NCBI RefSeq assembly: GCF_900078675.2
Contig: NZ_LT546237.1
Location: forward strand, 4,456,672 to 4,520,671
From: Mycobacterium interjectum
GTDB taxonomy: Bacteria; Actinomycetota; Actinomycetes; Mycobacteriales; Mycobacteriaceae
Direction of reading: 5' to 3'
Length of the DNA: 64,000 nucleotides
Shown: piece after piece, positions 25,447 through 35,779 of the stretch
Numbering within the stretch: position 1 is the stretch's first letter
How the letters are laid out: each line of letters opens with the position of its first letter
Notes under the pieces: model-generated
The model's input: the letters and a program-made list of their open reading frames with translations, nothing else
What the model was told of the DNA's origin: nothing
Databases searched by the model: none
Program-made: the position numbers and the translations under genes

Positions 25447-26478
25447 GTGAGCACCAAACCCAAGCTGGTCATCGGCGCCAACGGCTTTCTGGGGTCACAT
25501 GTGACCCGCCAGCTCGTCGCCGACGGGGCCGAGGTGCGGGCGATGGTGCGCCCGACCGCCAACACCCGCGCCATCGACGATCTCGAGCTCACCCGCTTTC
25601 ACGGCGACGTTTTCGACACCGACACGTTGCGCGACGCGATGGACGGCGTCGACGACGTGTACTACTGCGTCGTCGACACCCGCGCCTGGTTGCGCGACCC
25701 GGCGCCGCTGTTCCGCACCAACGTCGAGGGCCTGCGCAACGTCCTCGAGGTCGCCGTCAAGGAACCCGACCTGCGCAGGTTCATCTTCACCAGCACCTAC
25801 GCGACGGTGGGCCGGCGGCGCGGGCACGTGGCCACCGAAGAGGACCGGGTCGGCTCGCGCGGGCTGTCCGCCTATGTCCAATCCCGCGTTCAGGCAGAAG
25901 ACCTGGTGATGCGGTACGTGGCCCAGGCCGGGCTGCCCGCCGTCGCGATGTGCGTCTCAACGACCTACGGCAGCGGCGACTGGGGCCGCACCCCGCACGG
26001 CGCGTTCATCGCCGGCGCGGTCTTCGGCAAGCTGCCCTTCCTGATGGACGGCATCGCACTGGAAGTCGTCGGCGTCGACGACGCCGCCCGGGCCATGATC
26101 ATCGCCGCCGAACGCGGGCGCATCGGGGAGCGCTACCTGATCTCCGAGCGGATGATCCCGCTCAGCGAGGTGGTGCGGATCGCGGCCGACGAGGCCGGTG
26201 TGCCGCCGCCCCGGCGCTCGATCTCGGTACCGGTGCTGTATGCCCTGGGCGCGTTCGGCAGCCTCCGGGCGCGGATCACCGGCAAGGATGCCGAACTCAG
26301 CCTCGAGTCGGTGCGCATGATGCGCGCGGAGGCCCCCGTCGACCACGGCAAGGCGGTCCGCGAGCTGGGCTGGCAGCCGCGCCCCGTGGAGGAATCCATC
26401 CGCGAGGCGGCCCGGTTCTGGGCCGCGCTGAAGGGCGGGCAGAACCCTCGAAAAGACAAGGCCGCGCAGTCCGAATAG
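25447..26478 (+). CDS. NAD(P)-dependent epimerase/dehydratase (Rv0139 homologue)
   Basis: A 343-residue extended SDR. The Rossmann motif GANGFLGSHV (9-18) and FTSTYATVG are present. The catalytic Tyr-X3-Lys is not plain: the corresponding stretch reads SAYVQSRVQAE, with Arg in place of Lys, so the reaction type is uncertain. The substrate is unknown; relatives act on sterols, nucleotide sugars or dihydroflavonols. GTG 25447 directly follows the preceding stop. Confidence 0.88.
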   Translation: MSTKPKLVIGANGFLGSHVTRQLVADGAEVRAMVRPTANTRAIDDLELTRFHGDVFDTDTLRDAMDGVDDVYYCVVDTRAWLRDPAPLFRTNVEGLRNVLEVAVKEPDLRRFIFTSTYATVGRRRGHVATEEDRVGSRGLSAYVQSRVQAEDLVMRYVAQAGLPAVAMCVSTTYGSGDWGRTPHGAFIAGAVFGKLPFLMDGIALEVVGVDDAARAMIIAAERGRIGERYLISERMIPLSEVVRIAADEAGVPPPRRSISVPVLYALGAFGSLRARITGKDAELSLESVRMMRAEAPVDHGKAVRELGWQPRPVEESIREAARFWAALKGGQNPRKDKAAQSE

Positions 26479-26552
26479 GCCCGGGCGTGCCGGTCGGGAA
26501 GCGTTGGGTGCCGGGCGTTGTTGCACCCTCTATCCGCGTCCGAGGAGGAACC

Positions 26553-26933
26553 GTGAGCCACCCCGAAATCAAAGAACCCAGCGCCGGGCATCCGATCACC
26601 ATCGAGCCGACGAAGGCGCGCGTGCAGGTGCGCGTCAACGGCGAACTCGTAGCCGACACCACCGCGGCGCTGGAGTTGCGCGAGGCCACTTTGCCTGCGG
26701 TGCAATACATTCCGATGGCTGACGTGGTGGGTGACCGGCTGACCCGCACCGACACCAGCACCCACTGCCCGTTCAAGGGGGATGCCAGCTACTACAGCGT
26801 GACCACCTCGGCCGGCGACACCGTCCACGACGTGATCTGGACGTACGAGCAGCCCTACCCCGCCGTCGCGGCGATCGCGGGGCACGTCGCCTTCTACCCC
26901 AACAAGGCGGAGATCAGCGTCTCGGCTCAGTAG
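26553..26933 (+). CDS. DUF427 protein (Rv0140 homologue)
   Basis: A 126-residue single DUF427 domain with the conserved VRVNGELVADTTAALELRE and STHCPFKGDASYYSV. The family function is unknown. GTG 26553 follows an excellent ribosome site (GAGGAGGAA). Its stop overlaps the convergent Rv0141c homologue by 7 bp. A two-domain relative lies at 61969-62634. Confidence 0.92.
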   Translation: MSHPEIKEPSAGHPITIEPTKARVQVRVNGELVADTTAALELREATLPAVQYIPMADVVGDRLTRTDTSTHCPFKGDASYYSVTTSAGDTVHDVIWTYEQPYPAVAAIAGHVAFYPNKAEISVSAQ

Positions 26934-27328
26934 GGCGTCCAGCCGGGAAGCGCAGCCTCGTGCGCTCGGGTGTCGCTGTATAGGCGCATGGCGACGATCA
27001 GGCCGTCGCGGGTGTCGAAAATGCACACGAACGGGCTGTCGTATCCGACGCCGCCCACGGTGGTTCCACTGGCTTGGGCCTCGACGACGACCGTGTCTCC
27101 CTCGTTGACACAACGCACCAAGTCGATGGTGAGCTCGAGGTCTCGTTTGCGTCGCTCGATCGCGTGCCGAAACGTTTCCTTGTCGCACGCCGTGCGCGTG
27201 GCCAGGGTCCAGTAGGTGAAGTCGTCGCTGAGCAGCGCGAAGCCTTCATCGAGGTCCCCGCCCTCGCTCGTGCTCTGCAGGAACATCCAGGCCAGTTCGC
27301 CCTGCGGGTCATCGAACGGCGTCGCCAC
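26927..27328 (-). CDS. SnoaL-like protein (Rv0141c homologue)
   Basis: A 133-residue NTF2-like protein with ELAWMFLQSTSEGGDLDEGFALLSDDFTYWT, FRHAIERRK and a C-terminal FDTRDGLIVAMRLYSDT strand. Function unknown. GTG 27328 is the best start; a TTG at 27364 would add twelve residues. CAATAT ends 6 bases before the GTG, so the mRNA may be leaderless. It overlaps the convergent DUF427 gene by 7 bp. Confidence 0.85.
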   Translation of the reverse strand: MATPFDDPQGELAWMFLQSTSEGGDLDEGFALLSDDFTYWTLATRTACDKETFRHAIERRKRDLELTIDLVRCVNEGDTVVVEAQASGTTVGGVGYDSPFVCIFDTRDGLIVAMRLYSDTRAHEAALPGWTPY

Positions 27329-27388
27329 ATCGCAATATTGTCTTGGGACACGGTTGACGGTCAATCAGGGCGTTCCGGAGAGGATCTC

Positions 27389-28300
27389 GTGAAGAGCGCG
27401 CGCACGGTCACGTTTCCCGGGGCCGCCAGCTTCGGGCACACCCTGGCACCGCTGCGCCGGGGTCCCCGGGATCCGTGCTTCCGGATGCCCGGCGACGGCG
27501 CCATCTGGCGGACCAGCCTGCTGCCCACCGGCCCGGTCACCGCGCGGATCACCCGCGCGGCCGCCAACGCCGCCCATTGCGTGGCGTGGGGCGGCGGTGC
27601 GCAGCAATTCGTCGAGATGCTGCCGGCATTGCTGGGCGCCGACGACGATGCGTCGAACTTCGTACCGTGCGATCCGACGGTCGCCGCCGCGCACCAGCGC
27701 GTCCCCCACTTGCGGCTGGGCCGAACCGGACTGGTGCTGGAAGCCTTGATTCCGGCGATCATCGAGCAGCGGGTGCCCGGCGCGGACGCGTTTCGGTCGT
27801 GGCGTCTGCTGGTGTCCAAGTACGGCGCGCCGGCGCCCGGGCCGGCCCCGGACGGGATGCGGGTGCCGCCGTCGGCCGAGGCGTGGCGGCACATCCCGTC
27901 GTGGGAGTTTCATCGCGCCAACGTGGATCCCAGGCGGGCGCAGGCCGTGGTGGGCTGCGCGCGCCGGGCATCCTCCCTGGAACGGCTGGTGTCGCGGCCT
28001 GCGGAGCAGGCCCGCCAAGCGCTGACCTCCCTGCCGGGAGTCGGTGAGTGGACCGCAGCCGAGACCGCGCAGCGCGCTTTCGGTGACGCCGATGCCGTCT
28101 CGGTGGGCGATTACCACGTCCCGAAGATGATCGGCTGGACCCTGCTGGGGCGCCCCGTCGATGACGCGGCGATGCTCGAATTGCTCGAGCCCATGCGGCC
28201 GCACCGCCACCGAGTGGTTCGGCTGCTGGAAGCCAGCGGGCTGGCGTACGAACCCCGGCGGGGGGCCCGGCTGCCGGTGCAGCACATCAGCGAGCTCTAG
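27389..28300 (+). CDS. HhH-GPD DNA glycosylase-like protein (Rv0142 homologue)
   Basis: A 303-residue AlkA/OGG-type protein. The helix-hairpin-helix LTSLPGVGEWTAAETAQRAFG is followed by the Gly-Asp region SVGDYHVPK, whose Asp would be catalytic. This predicts removal of damaged (for example alkylated) bases. The N-terminal 100 residues are less typical. GTG 27389 follows GGAGAGGA. It is followed 73 bp later by dps. Confidence 0.88.
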   Translation: MKSARTVTFPGAASFGHTLAPLRRGPRDPCFRMPGDGAIWRTSLLPTGPVTARITRAAANAAHCVAWGGGAQQFVEMLPALLGADDDASNFVPCDPTVAAAHQRVPHLRLGRTGLVLEALIPAIIEQRVPGADAFRSWRLLVSKYGAPAPGPAPDGMRVPPSAEAWRHIPSWEFHRANVDPRRAQAVVGCARRASSLERLVSRPAEQARQALTSLPGVGEWTAAETAQRAFGDADAVSVGDYHVPKMIGWTLLGRPVDDAAMLELLEPMRPHRHRVVRLLEASGLAYEPRRGARLPVQHISEL

Positions 28301-28305
28301 CCGGG

Positions 28306-28329
28306 GTTTCCGGCAACTGCCATGGGGTA
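28306..28329 (+). promoter_or_regulatory. SigF-type promoter for dps
   Basis: GTTT (28306-28309) and GGGTA (28325-28329) are separated by 15 bases, the same architecture as before the Mn-catalase. It lies 44 bp before the dps ATG. SigF control of dps has been reported in M. smegmatis. Confidence 0.65.
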
Positions 28330-28373
28330 ACCCACCGGGGAGACGTGACCGTGTGCGAACCAGGGAGGGATCG

Positions 28374-28922
28374 ATGACACAGTTCACCATTCCGGGACTG
28401 ACCGACAAACAGGCAGCGCGGCTTACCGAATTGCTGCAAAAGCAACTGAGCACGTACAACGACCTTCACCTGACGTTGAAGCACATCCACTGGAACGTGG
28501 TGGGCCCCAACTTCATTGGCGTGCACGAGATGATCGATCCGCAGGTCGAGGCGGTCCGCGGGTTTGCCGACGACGTCGCCGAGCGGATCGCCGCCCTGGG
28601 CGCGTCACCGCAGGGCACGCCGGGAGCGATCCTCAAGGACCGCACCTGGGACGACTACTCGGTGGGCCGCGATTGCGTTCAGGCACACCTGGCCGCGCTG
28701 GACCTGGTCTACACCGGTGTCATCGAAGACATCCGCAAATACATCGAGGAGACCGAGGAACTCGACCCCGTCACCCAGGACCTGCTGATCGATCAGGCCG
28801 GGCACCTGGAGAAGTTCCAGTGGTTCGTCCGGGCCCACCTGGAGAGCGCCGGCGGGAAGCTGACCCATGAGGGCTCGTCCACCGAACGGGACGCCGCGAG
28901 CAGCGCGCGCAGCGCTTCCTAG
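28374..28922 (+). CDS. dps: Dps-like DNA-binding ferritin
   Basis: A 182-residue Dps that forms dodecamers, oxidises and stores iron, and protects DNA in starvation. Closely like M. smegmatis Dps1: LQKQLSTYNDLHLTLKHIHW and the ferroxidase residues His39, Asp66 and Glu70 (Dps numbering visible here). The C-terminal tail is rich in Ser, Ala and Arg and could contact DNA. GGGAGGGA gives a strong ribosome site. The gene is absent from M. tuberculosis. Its stop is shared with the convergent ClC gene. Confidence 0.95.
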   Translation: MTQFTIPGLTDKQAARLTELLQKQLSTYNDLHLTLKHIHWNVVGPNFIGVHEMIDPQVEAVRGFADDVAERIAALGASPQGTPGAILKDRTWDDYSVGRDCVQAHLAALDLVYTGVIEDIRKYIEETEELDPVTQDLLIDQAGHLEKFQWFVRAHLESAGGKLTHEGSSTERDAASSARSAS

Positions 28923-30907
28923 CGGGACGTCAATCCGTCCGATTCCCTCGTGTCTGCGCCGTTTCTGGGCACGAGAATGCTGAGTCGATCACCCGCGGAC
29001 AGTCGCACGGCGGCGTCGGCGTCGACGAGTTGTCGGTTGTGGAGCACCGACACCGGAAAGTGGCCGGCCGGCCAATCCAGCTCGCCGACAAGCCGGCCGA
29101 CGGCCGCGGAAGCAGGGGTCAGGGTGTGTTCGACGATCTGGTACCCGGCGAGCTGGCTATGGAGGTCATGCTCGGCCGTACTCGCGCGTGGATCGGCCCA
29201 TTCAGCGGCTCGGTGGCTGGCGGCGATGTCGGGTTGCACGTCGGCGAGGTAGGCGTCGACGGCGCGCAGCACATTTTGGTTGGTGAGCCAGCCTTGGATG
29301 TGCCGGGCCTCGGTGTCGATGACCGGAAGCCCGTCGCGACCGTAGAGGACGAGCTGCCGGAGCGCCTGGGCCAGGCTGTCGTTGGCGAAGAGCGCCTGCG
29401 GTTGACGAACTCGCGTGACGGGGCCGAGCAGGGTCGTCCAGTCCCGGTCAGCGTCGCCGCGCTGGCCCGCGAGATCGAGCGGAACGCTGAACGGGTGCAT
29501 GGCGTCGGCCGCCGTCAGATTGGCAAAAGCATGGGTGGGAGTGGGGCGCTCGATGTCGATGCCGCGGCGCAGCAGCTTGGTGGTGTAGATGGTGCCGTAG
29601 GAGAGCGCGCGGGAAACGGTCGTGCCCACTGCGACGGCCAACATGACCGGCAGCGTGAGGGTGAAGTCCCCGGTCATCTCCACCGTGCTCGCCAGTGCGG
29701 TGAGCGGGGCTCTCGCCGCCGACGCGAACACGGCGCCCATTCCGACGATTGCGTAGAGCGCGGGGTCTCCCGCCCCGGGACCAATCAACTGATGGACGAT
29801 CAGGCCGAAGGCCATGCCCGACGTAGCGCCGACGAACAATGAGGGCGCGAACACACCGCCTGAGCCGCCGATGCCGATGGTCAGGCTGCACGCCAGCATC
29901 TTGCCGGCGGCGAGTATCACGAGAAACCACAGCGCGTAGTGACCGGCGAAGGCGGCATACATCACCGGATAGCCGACCCCGTACAGCTGCGGCACCGCGA
30001 GCAGCAGCAGGCCCAGCACGACTCCGCCGACCGCCGGGCGCGCCCAGTCCGGGCGCTGGCCCCAGACGCGGTCGCAGAGATCCTCGGTCTTGTACAGCAC
30101 GCTTTTGAACAAGACCCCGATCGCGCCGGCGATCGCCGCCAGCAGGGCCACCAAGACGTAATTGGCGATATGGTCCAGCGCAATGCCGGTGGGCAGTTGC
30201 GTGAGGAAAGGGGCCGAGCCGAAAAACACCCGCGAGATCACGTCGGCGACCATCGCCGACAGCATGATGGTGAAGATCGCTTCCACCGAGAGCTCCCGCA
30301 GGATCAGCTCCACCGCAAAGAAGACACCGGTGATGGGCGCGTTGAACGTCGCCGAGATACCACCGGCAGCGCCGCACGCCACCAGGACACGCAGCCGGTT
30401 CTCCGGCATCCGCACCCACTGGCCGAAACTGGACGCCAGCGCCGCGCCGATCTGCACGATCGGCCCCTCCCGGCCGACCGATCCGCCCGTGCCGATGCAC
30501 AGCGCCGACGCGAGCGCTTTGACCACCGTGACCTGGGGACGGATGCGGCCACCGTTTTCGGCCACCGCGATCATGACCTCCGGCACGCCGTGGCCCCGGG
30601 CCTCGCGGGCGAACCGTGATATCAACGGCCCGTACAGCAACCCGCCGATGACGGGGATGGCCACAAAGAATCCGATTCCCAACCAGGGCAGGTGGTCGCT
30701 GGCCACCCAGCCCTGCTGGCCAAACTCATCGTGTCCGGTCGCCAGCCAGGTGAAGCCGTAGATCAAGTAGCGGAACGCTGCCGCGCCAAGCCCGGCGCCA
30801 ATTCCCACCACGATCGCCAGACAGAACAATCCCAGGCGGTTTGCTCGCAGCCAGCCGGCTCCCCGCCTGAGTGTGTTGGACAGCATCCGCGTCACCCTTC
30901 CCGCCAT
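28919..30907 (-). CDS. ClC chloride channel/antiporter with CBS and TrkA-C domains
   Basis: A 662-residue membrane protein. The ClC core (about 1-450) has GHGVPE (105-110), GSVGREGPI with the gating Glu147, GGSGGVFAPS and a Tyr in the GTIYTTK region. The usual anion-coordinating Ser of the first motif is His here, as in a subset of bacterial ClCs. The C-terminal part holds a CBS-like region (about 475-570) and a TrkA-C/RCK-C domain (about 595-650, VEHTLTPASAAVGRLVGEL), implying ligand control. Rv0143c, as I recall, is near 490 residues, so this form is longer. GAGAAGG precedes the ATG. Confidence 0.93.
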   Translation of the reverse strand: MAGRVTRMLSNTLRRGAGWLRANRLGLFCLAIVVGIGAGLGAAAFRYLIYGFTWLATGHDEFGQQGWVASDHLPWLGIGFFVAIPVIGGLLYGPLISRFAREARGHGVPEVMIAVAENGGRIRPQVTVVKALASALCIGTGGSVGREGPIVQIGAALASSFGQWVRMPENRLRVLVACGAAGGISATFNAPITGVFFAVELILRELSVEAIFTIMLSAMVADVISRVFFGSAPFLTQLPTGIALDHIANYVLVALLAAIAGAIGVLFKSVLYKTEDLCDRVWGQRPDWARPAVGGVVLGLLLLAVPQLYGVGYPVMYAAFAGHYALWFLVILAAGKMLACSLTIGIGGSGGVFAPSLFVGATSGMAFGLIVHQLIGPGAGDPALYAIVGMGAVFASAARAPLTALASTVEMTGDFTLTLPVMLAVAVGTTVSRALSYGTIYTTKLLRRGIDIERPTPTHAFANLTAADAMHPFSVPLDLAGQRGDADRDWTTLLGPVTRVRQPQALFANDSLAQALRQLVLYGRDGLPVIDTEARHIQGWLTNQNVLRAVDAYLADVQPDIAASHRAAEWADPRASTAEHDLHSQLAGYQIVEHTLTPASAAVGRLVGELDWPAGHFPVSVLHNRQLVDADAAVRLSAGDRLSILVPRNGADTRESDGLTSR

Positions 30908-31123
30908 CGACCTTCTCGCTTTGCACCATCTCAGGGTTGGGCATGCACGGCGACCCTACACCTCAGCAAATATTGCTTTATACAACAATTGGCGATCCTT
31001 AAACATAGGGGGTCGGGACGACGGCCGAGCGGACACCGTCGGGGAACACCGGCGGAGGCTGCCATCGGAATAAACGGACCGAAGTCCGGTTATATCGGTC
31101 AGCACTTATCGAAGGAGTCAGAC

Positions 31124-32086
31124 ATGCCAGCCGTCACCGCAGACACCCTCACGCTGCCGCGCGTCGGCGCCGCAGGCCCCGGCGACACCGACCGGCCGGT
31201 CCGCTCGATCACCACCGGCCCGCGGGGCTACGAAGGTGAGGGCTTCCCGGTGGTCCGCGCGTTCGCCGGGGTCAGCGCGGCCGCGCTGGATCCCTTTGTG
31301 CACATGGACCAGATGGGGGAGGTCGAATACCAGCCGGGCGAGCCAAGGGGCACCGATTGGCATCCCCACCGCGGCTTCGAAACCGTCACCTACATGATCG
31401 ACGGCAAATTCGCACACCAGGATTCGCATGGCGGCGGCGGCCTGATCACCGACGGCGCGACGCAGTGGATGACGGCCGGATCGGGCATCCTGCACATCGA
31501 AACCCCGCCGGCCGAACTGGTGGAAAGCGGTGGGGTCTTCCACGGCATCCAGCTCTGGGTGAATTTGCCGAAGAGGGACAAATTCGCTCCGCCCTGGTAT
31601 CAGGCGATCGACGGCGCCGACGCCGCGCTGCTCGCCTCGGACGACGGCGGGGCCCTGGTCCGCATCATCGCGGGCGAGATCGACGGCCACCGTGGACCGG
31701 GCATCACCCACACGCCAATCACATTGGCGCATGCGACGATTGCCAACGGAGCTCGGCTCGACGTCCCGTGGCGGCGCGACTTCAATGCGCTGGTCTACGT
31801 GCTGTCCGGGAGCGGATCCGTCGGTCCCTTCGCCCACCCGATTCGCTCGGGGCAACTGGCCGTGCTCGGGCCGGGCGATTGGATTACCGTGGGGGCCCCT
31901 CGGGAGGCAATTGATGTGCTGCTGCTGGGCGGGAGGCCGATTCGCGAGCCGGTATTCCACTATGGGCCTTTCGTGATGAACAGCCGCGCGGAATTGGTCG
32001 AGGCGCTGCAGGACTACCAGGCCGGAAAGTTCGGCACCATTCCGCCAAATGCGTTAATGCCGCACCATGGCGGTGGCACACTTTAG
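31124..32086 (+). CDS. Pirin family protein
   Basis: A 320-residue bicupin. The N-terminal metal site is complete: His80 and His82 in HPHRG, His124 and Glu126 in GILHIE. Bacterial pirins have been linked to quercetin dioxygenation and metabolic regulation; the role here is unknown. A ribosome site (GAAGGAG) precedes ATG 31124. The 216-bp upstream gap shared with the ClC gene is AT-rich near 30960-31010 and contains CGGAC-N4-GTCCG at about 31077-31090, a possible operator. It ends 2 bp before a TetR gene. Confidence 0.93.
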   Translation: MPAVTADTLTLPRVGAAGPGDTDRPVRSITTGPRGYEGEGFPVVRAFAGVSAAALDPFVHMDQMGEVEYQPGEPRGTDWHPHRGFETVTYMIDGKFAHQDSHGGGGLITDGATQWMTAGSGILHIETPPAELVESGGVFHGIQLWVNLPKRDKFAPPWYQAIDGADAALLASDDGGALVRIIAGEIDGHRGPGITHTPITLAHATIANGARLDVPWRRDFNALVYVLSGSGSVGPFAHPIRSGQLAVLGPGDWITVGAPREAIDVLLLGGRPIREPVFHYGPFVMNSRAELVEALQDYQAGKFGTIPPNALMPHHGGGTL

Positions 32087-32088
32087 CA

Positions 32089-32724
32089 ATGTCGGCAACG
32101 GCGCGTCGCAGGCCGGGGCGCCCGCCTGCCGCCAAGGCGGACGAGACGCGTCAACGGATTATCCAGGCCGCTCGTCTGGTGTTCAGCGAACGCGGTTACG
32201 ACGGCGCGACGTTCCAGGCGATCGCGGCCCAGGCGGACCTGACCCGGCCCGCGATCAACCACTACTTCTCCAGCAAACGGGTGTTGTTTCGCGAGGTGCT
32301 GGACGAAACCAACAAATTCGTCATCGGGGTCGGCATCAAACAGGCGGAGCGCGAGACCACTCTCATCGGGCGGCTGACGGCGTTCATCTCGGCCGCGGTG
32401 CGGGCCAATTCCGAGAATCCCGCCGGATCGGCGTTCTTGATCACCGCCGTGCTGGAATTTCAGCGGCACCCGGAACTGCGCAGAACCGAGAACGATTCCG
32501 TCCTGCTCAGTCGTGAATTCCTGATGCGCGTCGTCAACGACGCGATCGAGCGCGGCGAGGTCATCCCCGGTACGGATCCGTCGGCCCTGGTCGAGACGCT
32601 GCTCGTGGTGATCTGCGGCGTGGGCCTCTACTCCGGCTACGTCCGCAGCTACCAGGCGATGTTGGCCGTCACGGGAATGCTGCGGCAGCTTCTGGAAGGC
32701 GCTCTCTGGCGCCCTGAGGCCTGA
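32089..32724 (+). CDS. TetR family regulator (Rv0144 homologue)
   Basis: A 211-residue regulator with a basic N terminus ([19 protein letters not shown]) and helix-turn-helix [24 protein letters not shown]. It starts 2 bp after the pirin stop, so it is in one operon with pirin and may regulate it through the upstream palindrome. Ligand unknown. Confidence 0.92.
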   Translation: MSATARRRPGRPPAAKADETRQRIIQAARLVFSERGYDGATFQAIAAQADLTRPAINHYFSSKRVLFREVLDETNKFVIGVGIKQAERETTLIGRLTAFISAAVRANSENPAGSAFLITAVLEFQRHPELRRTENDSVLLSREFLMRVVNDAIERGEVIPGTDPSALVETLLVVICGVGLYSGYVRSYQAMLAVTGMLRQLLEGALWRPEA

Positions 32725-32795
32725 CCGCCTGGCGCCGGTCCGGGCGCAGTGAAGTTGCGCACAAAGCGTATAGGCTAACTAACTTATTCGGTAGC

Positions 32796-33749
32796 ATGGT
32801 TCGGGTCATGACTGATCTGGATGCGTCGTTACCGCCTTCCTTACGCACGGCCGGCGACAGCTGGGCCATCACCGAACTGGTCGGCGCCACCGCATTGGGC
32901 GTCGCCGCGGCGCGCGCGGTCGAGACCGCCGGAGCCGATCCGCTGATCCGCGACGAATTCGCCCGCCCGTTGGTGTCTTCGGCCGGCCCGGCCTGGGCGC
33001 GGCTGGCCGACGCCGAGTTGGCCTGGCTGGACGGCGATCCGCACGGGAAGCGCGCGCATCGGATTGGCATCGACTACCAGGCGGTGCGCACGCACTTCTT
33101 CGACGAGTACTTCGAGAACGCCGTCCGCGCAGGGATTCGGCAGGTGGTGATCCTGGCCGCGGGGCTCGATTCGCGGGCCTACCGGTTGAATTGGCCGCCG
33201 GGCACCGCGGTATACGAGATCGACCAGCCCAAGGTGCTGGAGTACAAGACCGGAATTCTCGAGCAGCATGGCGCGGCCCCCACCGCGAGCAGGCGCCCCG
33301 TTCCGATCGATCTGCGTGACGACTGGCCGGCGGCCCTGACCGACGCCGGATTCGACCGCGCCCGACCGACGGCGTGGCTGGCGGAGGGCCTGCTGCCCTA
33401 CCTGCCGAGCGACGCCCAGGACCGGCTCTTCGAGACGTTCACCGCGCTCAGCGCGCCGGGCAGCCAGGTCGCCGTCGAGGTGTTCGGCATGAATTCGCGC
33501 AGCAACTCGCAGCGCTGGCTGCGGATGCGGGAGCGGCTCGGCCTGGACGTCAACGTCCAGGCGCTGACCTTTCACGAACCCGATCGCACCGATGCCGTCC
33601 AGTGGCTGTCCGACCACGGCTGGCAGGTGAGCGCCGTGGACAACCGCGACGAGATGGCCCGGTTGGGCCGACCGGTTCCCGACGACCTGGCCGACGAGGC
33701 CGTTCGCAGCACCTTGCTGCGGGCGCGTCTCGACCAGCCGAACACCTGA
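32796..33749 (+). CDS. SAM-dependent methyltransferase 1 (Rv0145-like)
   Basis: A 317-residue member of the leucine carboxyl methyltransferase-like family expanded in mycobacteria. Seen: [15 protein letters not shown] for SAM binding and [19 protein letters not shown]. An ATG at 32808 (MTDLDAS) is the alternative start. It is the first of three tandem paralogues that share [10 protein letters not shown]. The substrate is unknown; related proteins are often called O-methyltransferases. An AT-rich stretch with TAACTAACTTATT upstream probably holds the promoter. Confidence 0.92.
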   Translation: MVRVMTDLDASLPPSLRTAGDSWAITELVGATALGVAAARAVETAGADPLIRDEFARPLVSSAGPAWARLADAELAWLDGDPHGKRAHRIGIDYQAVRTHFFDEYFENAVRAGIRQVVILAAGLDSRAYRLNWPPGTAVYEIDQPKVLEYKTGILEQHGAAPTASRRPVPIDLRDDWPAALTDAGFDRARPTAWLAEGLLPYLPSDAQDRLFETFTALSAPGSQVAVEVFGMNSRSNSQRWLRMRERLGLDVNVQALTFHEPDRTDAVQWLSDHGWQVSAVDNRDEMARLGRPVPDDLADEAVRSTLLRARLDQPNT

Positions 33750-33752
33750 TAG

Positions 33753-34706
<954 letters not shown>

Positions 34707-35633
34707 ATGCCGCGCACCGCGGACGATTCCTGGGACATCGCCACCAGCGTCGGGGCGACCGCGGTGATGGTCGCGCTGGCCCGCGCCGCCGAGACGGCCA
34801 GCGCCGAGCCGCTGATCTCCGACCGGTTCGCCGAGGTGTTGGTGTCTACTCCCGAACTCGAGGGGGTTCGGGAGCAGGTCGCCGCCTGGTGGACGCCGGA
34901 GCCGGACGATGAGGCTGCGGACTTCACCGTGGACTCCCGGCACATGATCAATTACCAGGCGGTGCGCACCCATTTCTTCGATGCCTACTTCGCCGAGGCG
35001 GTGGCGGCCGGCGTTCGCCAAGTGGTCATCCTCGCCGCCGGCCTGGACTCGCGCGCCTACCGGCTGGACTGGCCGGCCGGCACCGTCGTCTACGAGATCG
35101 ATCTGCCCAAGGTGCTGGAGTACAAGGCCGAGACGCTGGCCGCCCACGGGGCCGCCCCGGTCGTGGACCGGCGGCCGGTGCCGGTGGACCTTCGCCACGA
35201 TTGGCCGCAGGCGCTGCGCGACGCCGGTTTCGACGCCACGAGTCCGGCCGCGTGGCTGGCAGAAGGGTTGCTGCCTTTCCTGCCGGCGGCGGCGCAGGAG
35301 GCCATGTTCGCCTCTATCGACAAGCTGAGCGGATCCGGCAGCCGGCTGGCCGTCGAGATCTTCGGGGTCGACCGGGAAAAGCGTCGCGAGGCGGAGCAGA
35401 AGTGGCAGGAACTGCGGGCCAAGCGCGCGGCGCGCGGCGAGGACACCTCGTTCAACCCCTTCGACCTGTGGTTTGACGACGAGGGCCGCCCCGACTGCGC
35501 GGACTGGTTCGCCGCTCACGGCTGGACGACTCGCGTGACGAGCGCGCTCGACGAGGGACTGCGGCTGGGCCGCGCGCCGCAGTCGGAGGAGAGGCCGTTC
35601 ACGAACAGCTTTGTGACGGCCGCCAAACCCTGA
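34707..35633 (+). CDS. SAM-dependent methyltransferase 3 (extra tandem paralogue)
   Basis: A 308-residue third copy with [20 protein letters not shown] and [21 protein letters not shown]. Compared with the others its C-terminal third is distinct, with a charged helix EKRREAEQKWQELRAKRAARG. The start abuts the preceding stop with no gap. M. tuberculosis has two genes here as I recall, so this is an additional duplicate. A terminator follows. Confidence 0.92.
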   Translation: MPRTADDSWDIATSVGATAVMVALARAAETASAEPLISDRFAEVLVSTPELEGVREQVAAWWTPEPDDEAADFTVDSRHMINYQAVRTHFFDAYFAEAVAAGVRQVVILAAGLDSRAYRLDWPAGTVVYEIDLPKVLEYKAETLAAHGAAPVVDRRPVPVDLRHDWPQALRDAGFDATSPAAWLAEGLLPFLPAAAQEAMFASIDKLSGSGSRLAVEIFGVDREKRREAEQKWQELRAKRAARGEDTSFNPFDLWFDDEGRPDCADWFAAHGWTTRVTSALDEGLRLGRAPQSEERPFTNSFVTAAKP

Positions 35634-35660
35634 CCTGAAATGCCGCCCGCGGGATCGAGT

Positions 35661-35681
35661 GGATCCGGCCGGGGCGGATCC
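35661..35681 (+). terminator. Terminator after methyltransferase operon
   Basis: A 7-bp perfect stem, GGATCCG (35661-35667) and CGGATCC (35675-35681), with a 7-base GC-rich loop, followed by TTCCTATT. It starts 28 bp after the third methyltransferase. The rest of the 146-bp gap leads to the aldehyde dehydrogenase. Confidence 0.6.
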
Positions 35682-35779
35682 TTCCTATTGCTCTCCCAAC
35701 CGGATGGTTAGGATCGCGGTTAACACCGATGAGCGGCCACCCGCATTGCAGCGGGCAACTCTGCTCGGGAAGGACAACG

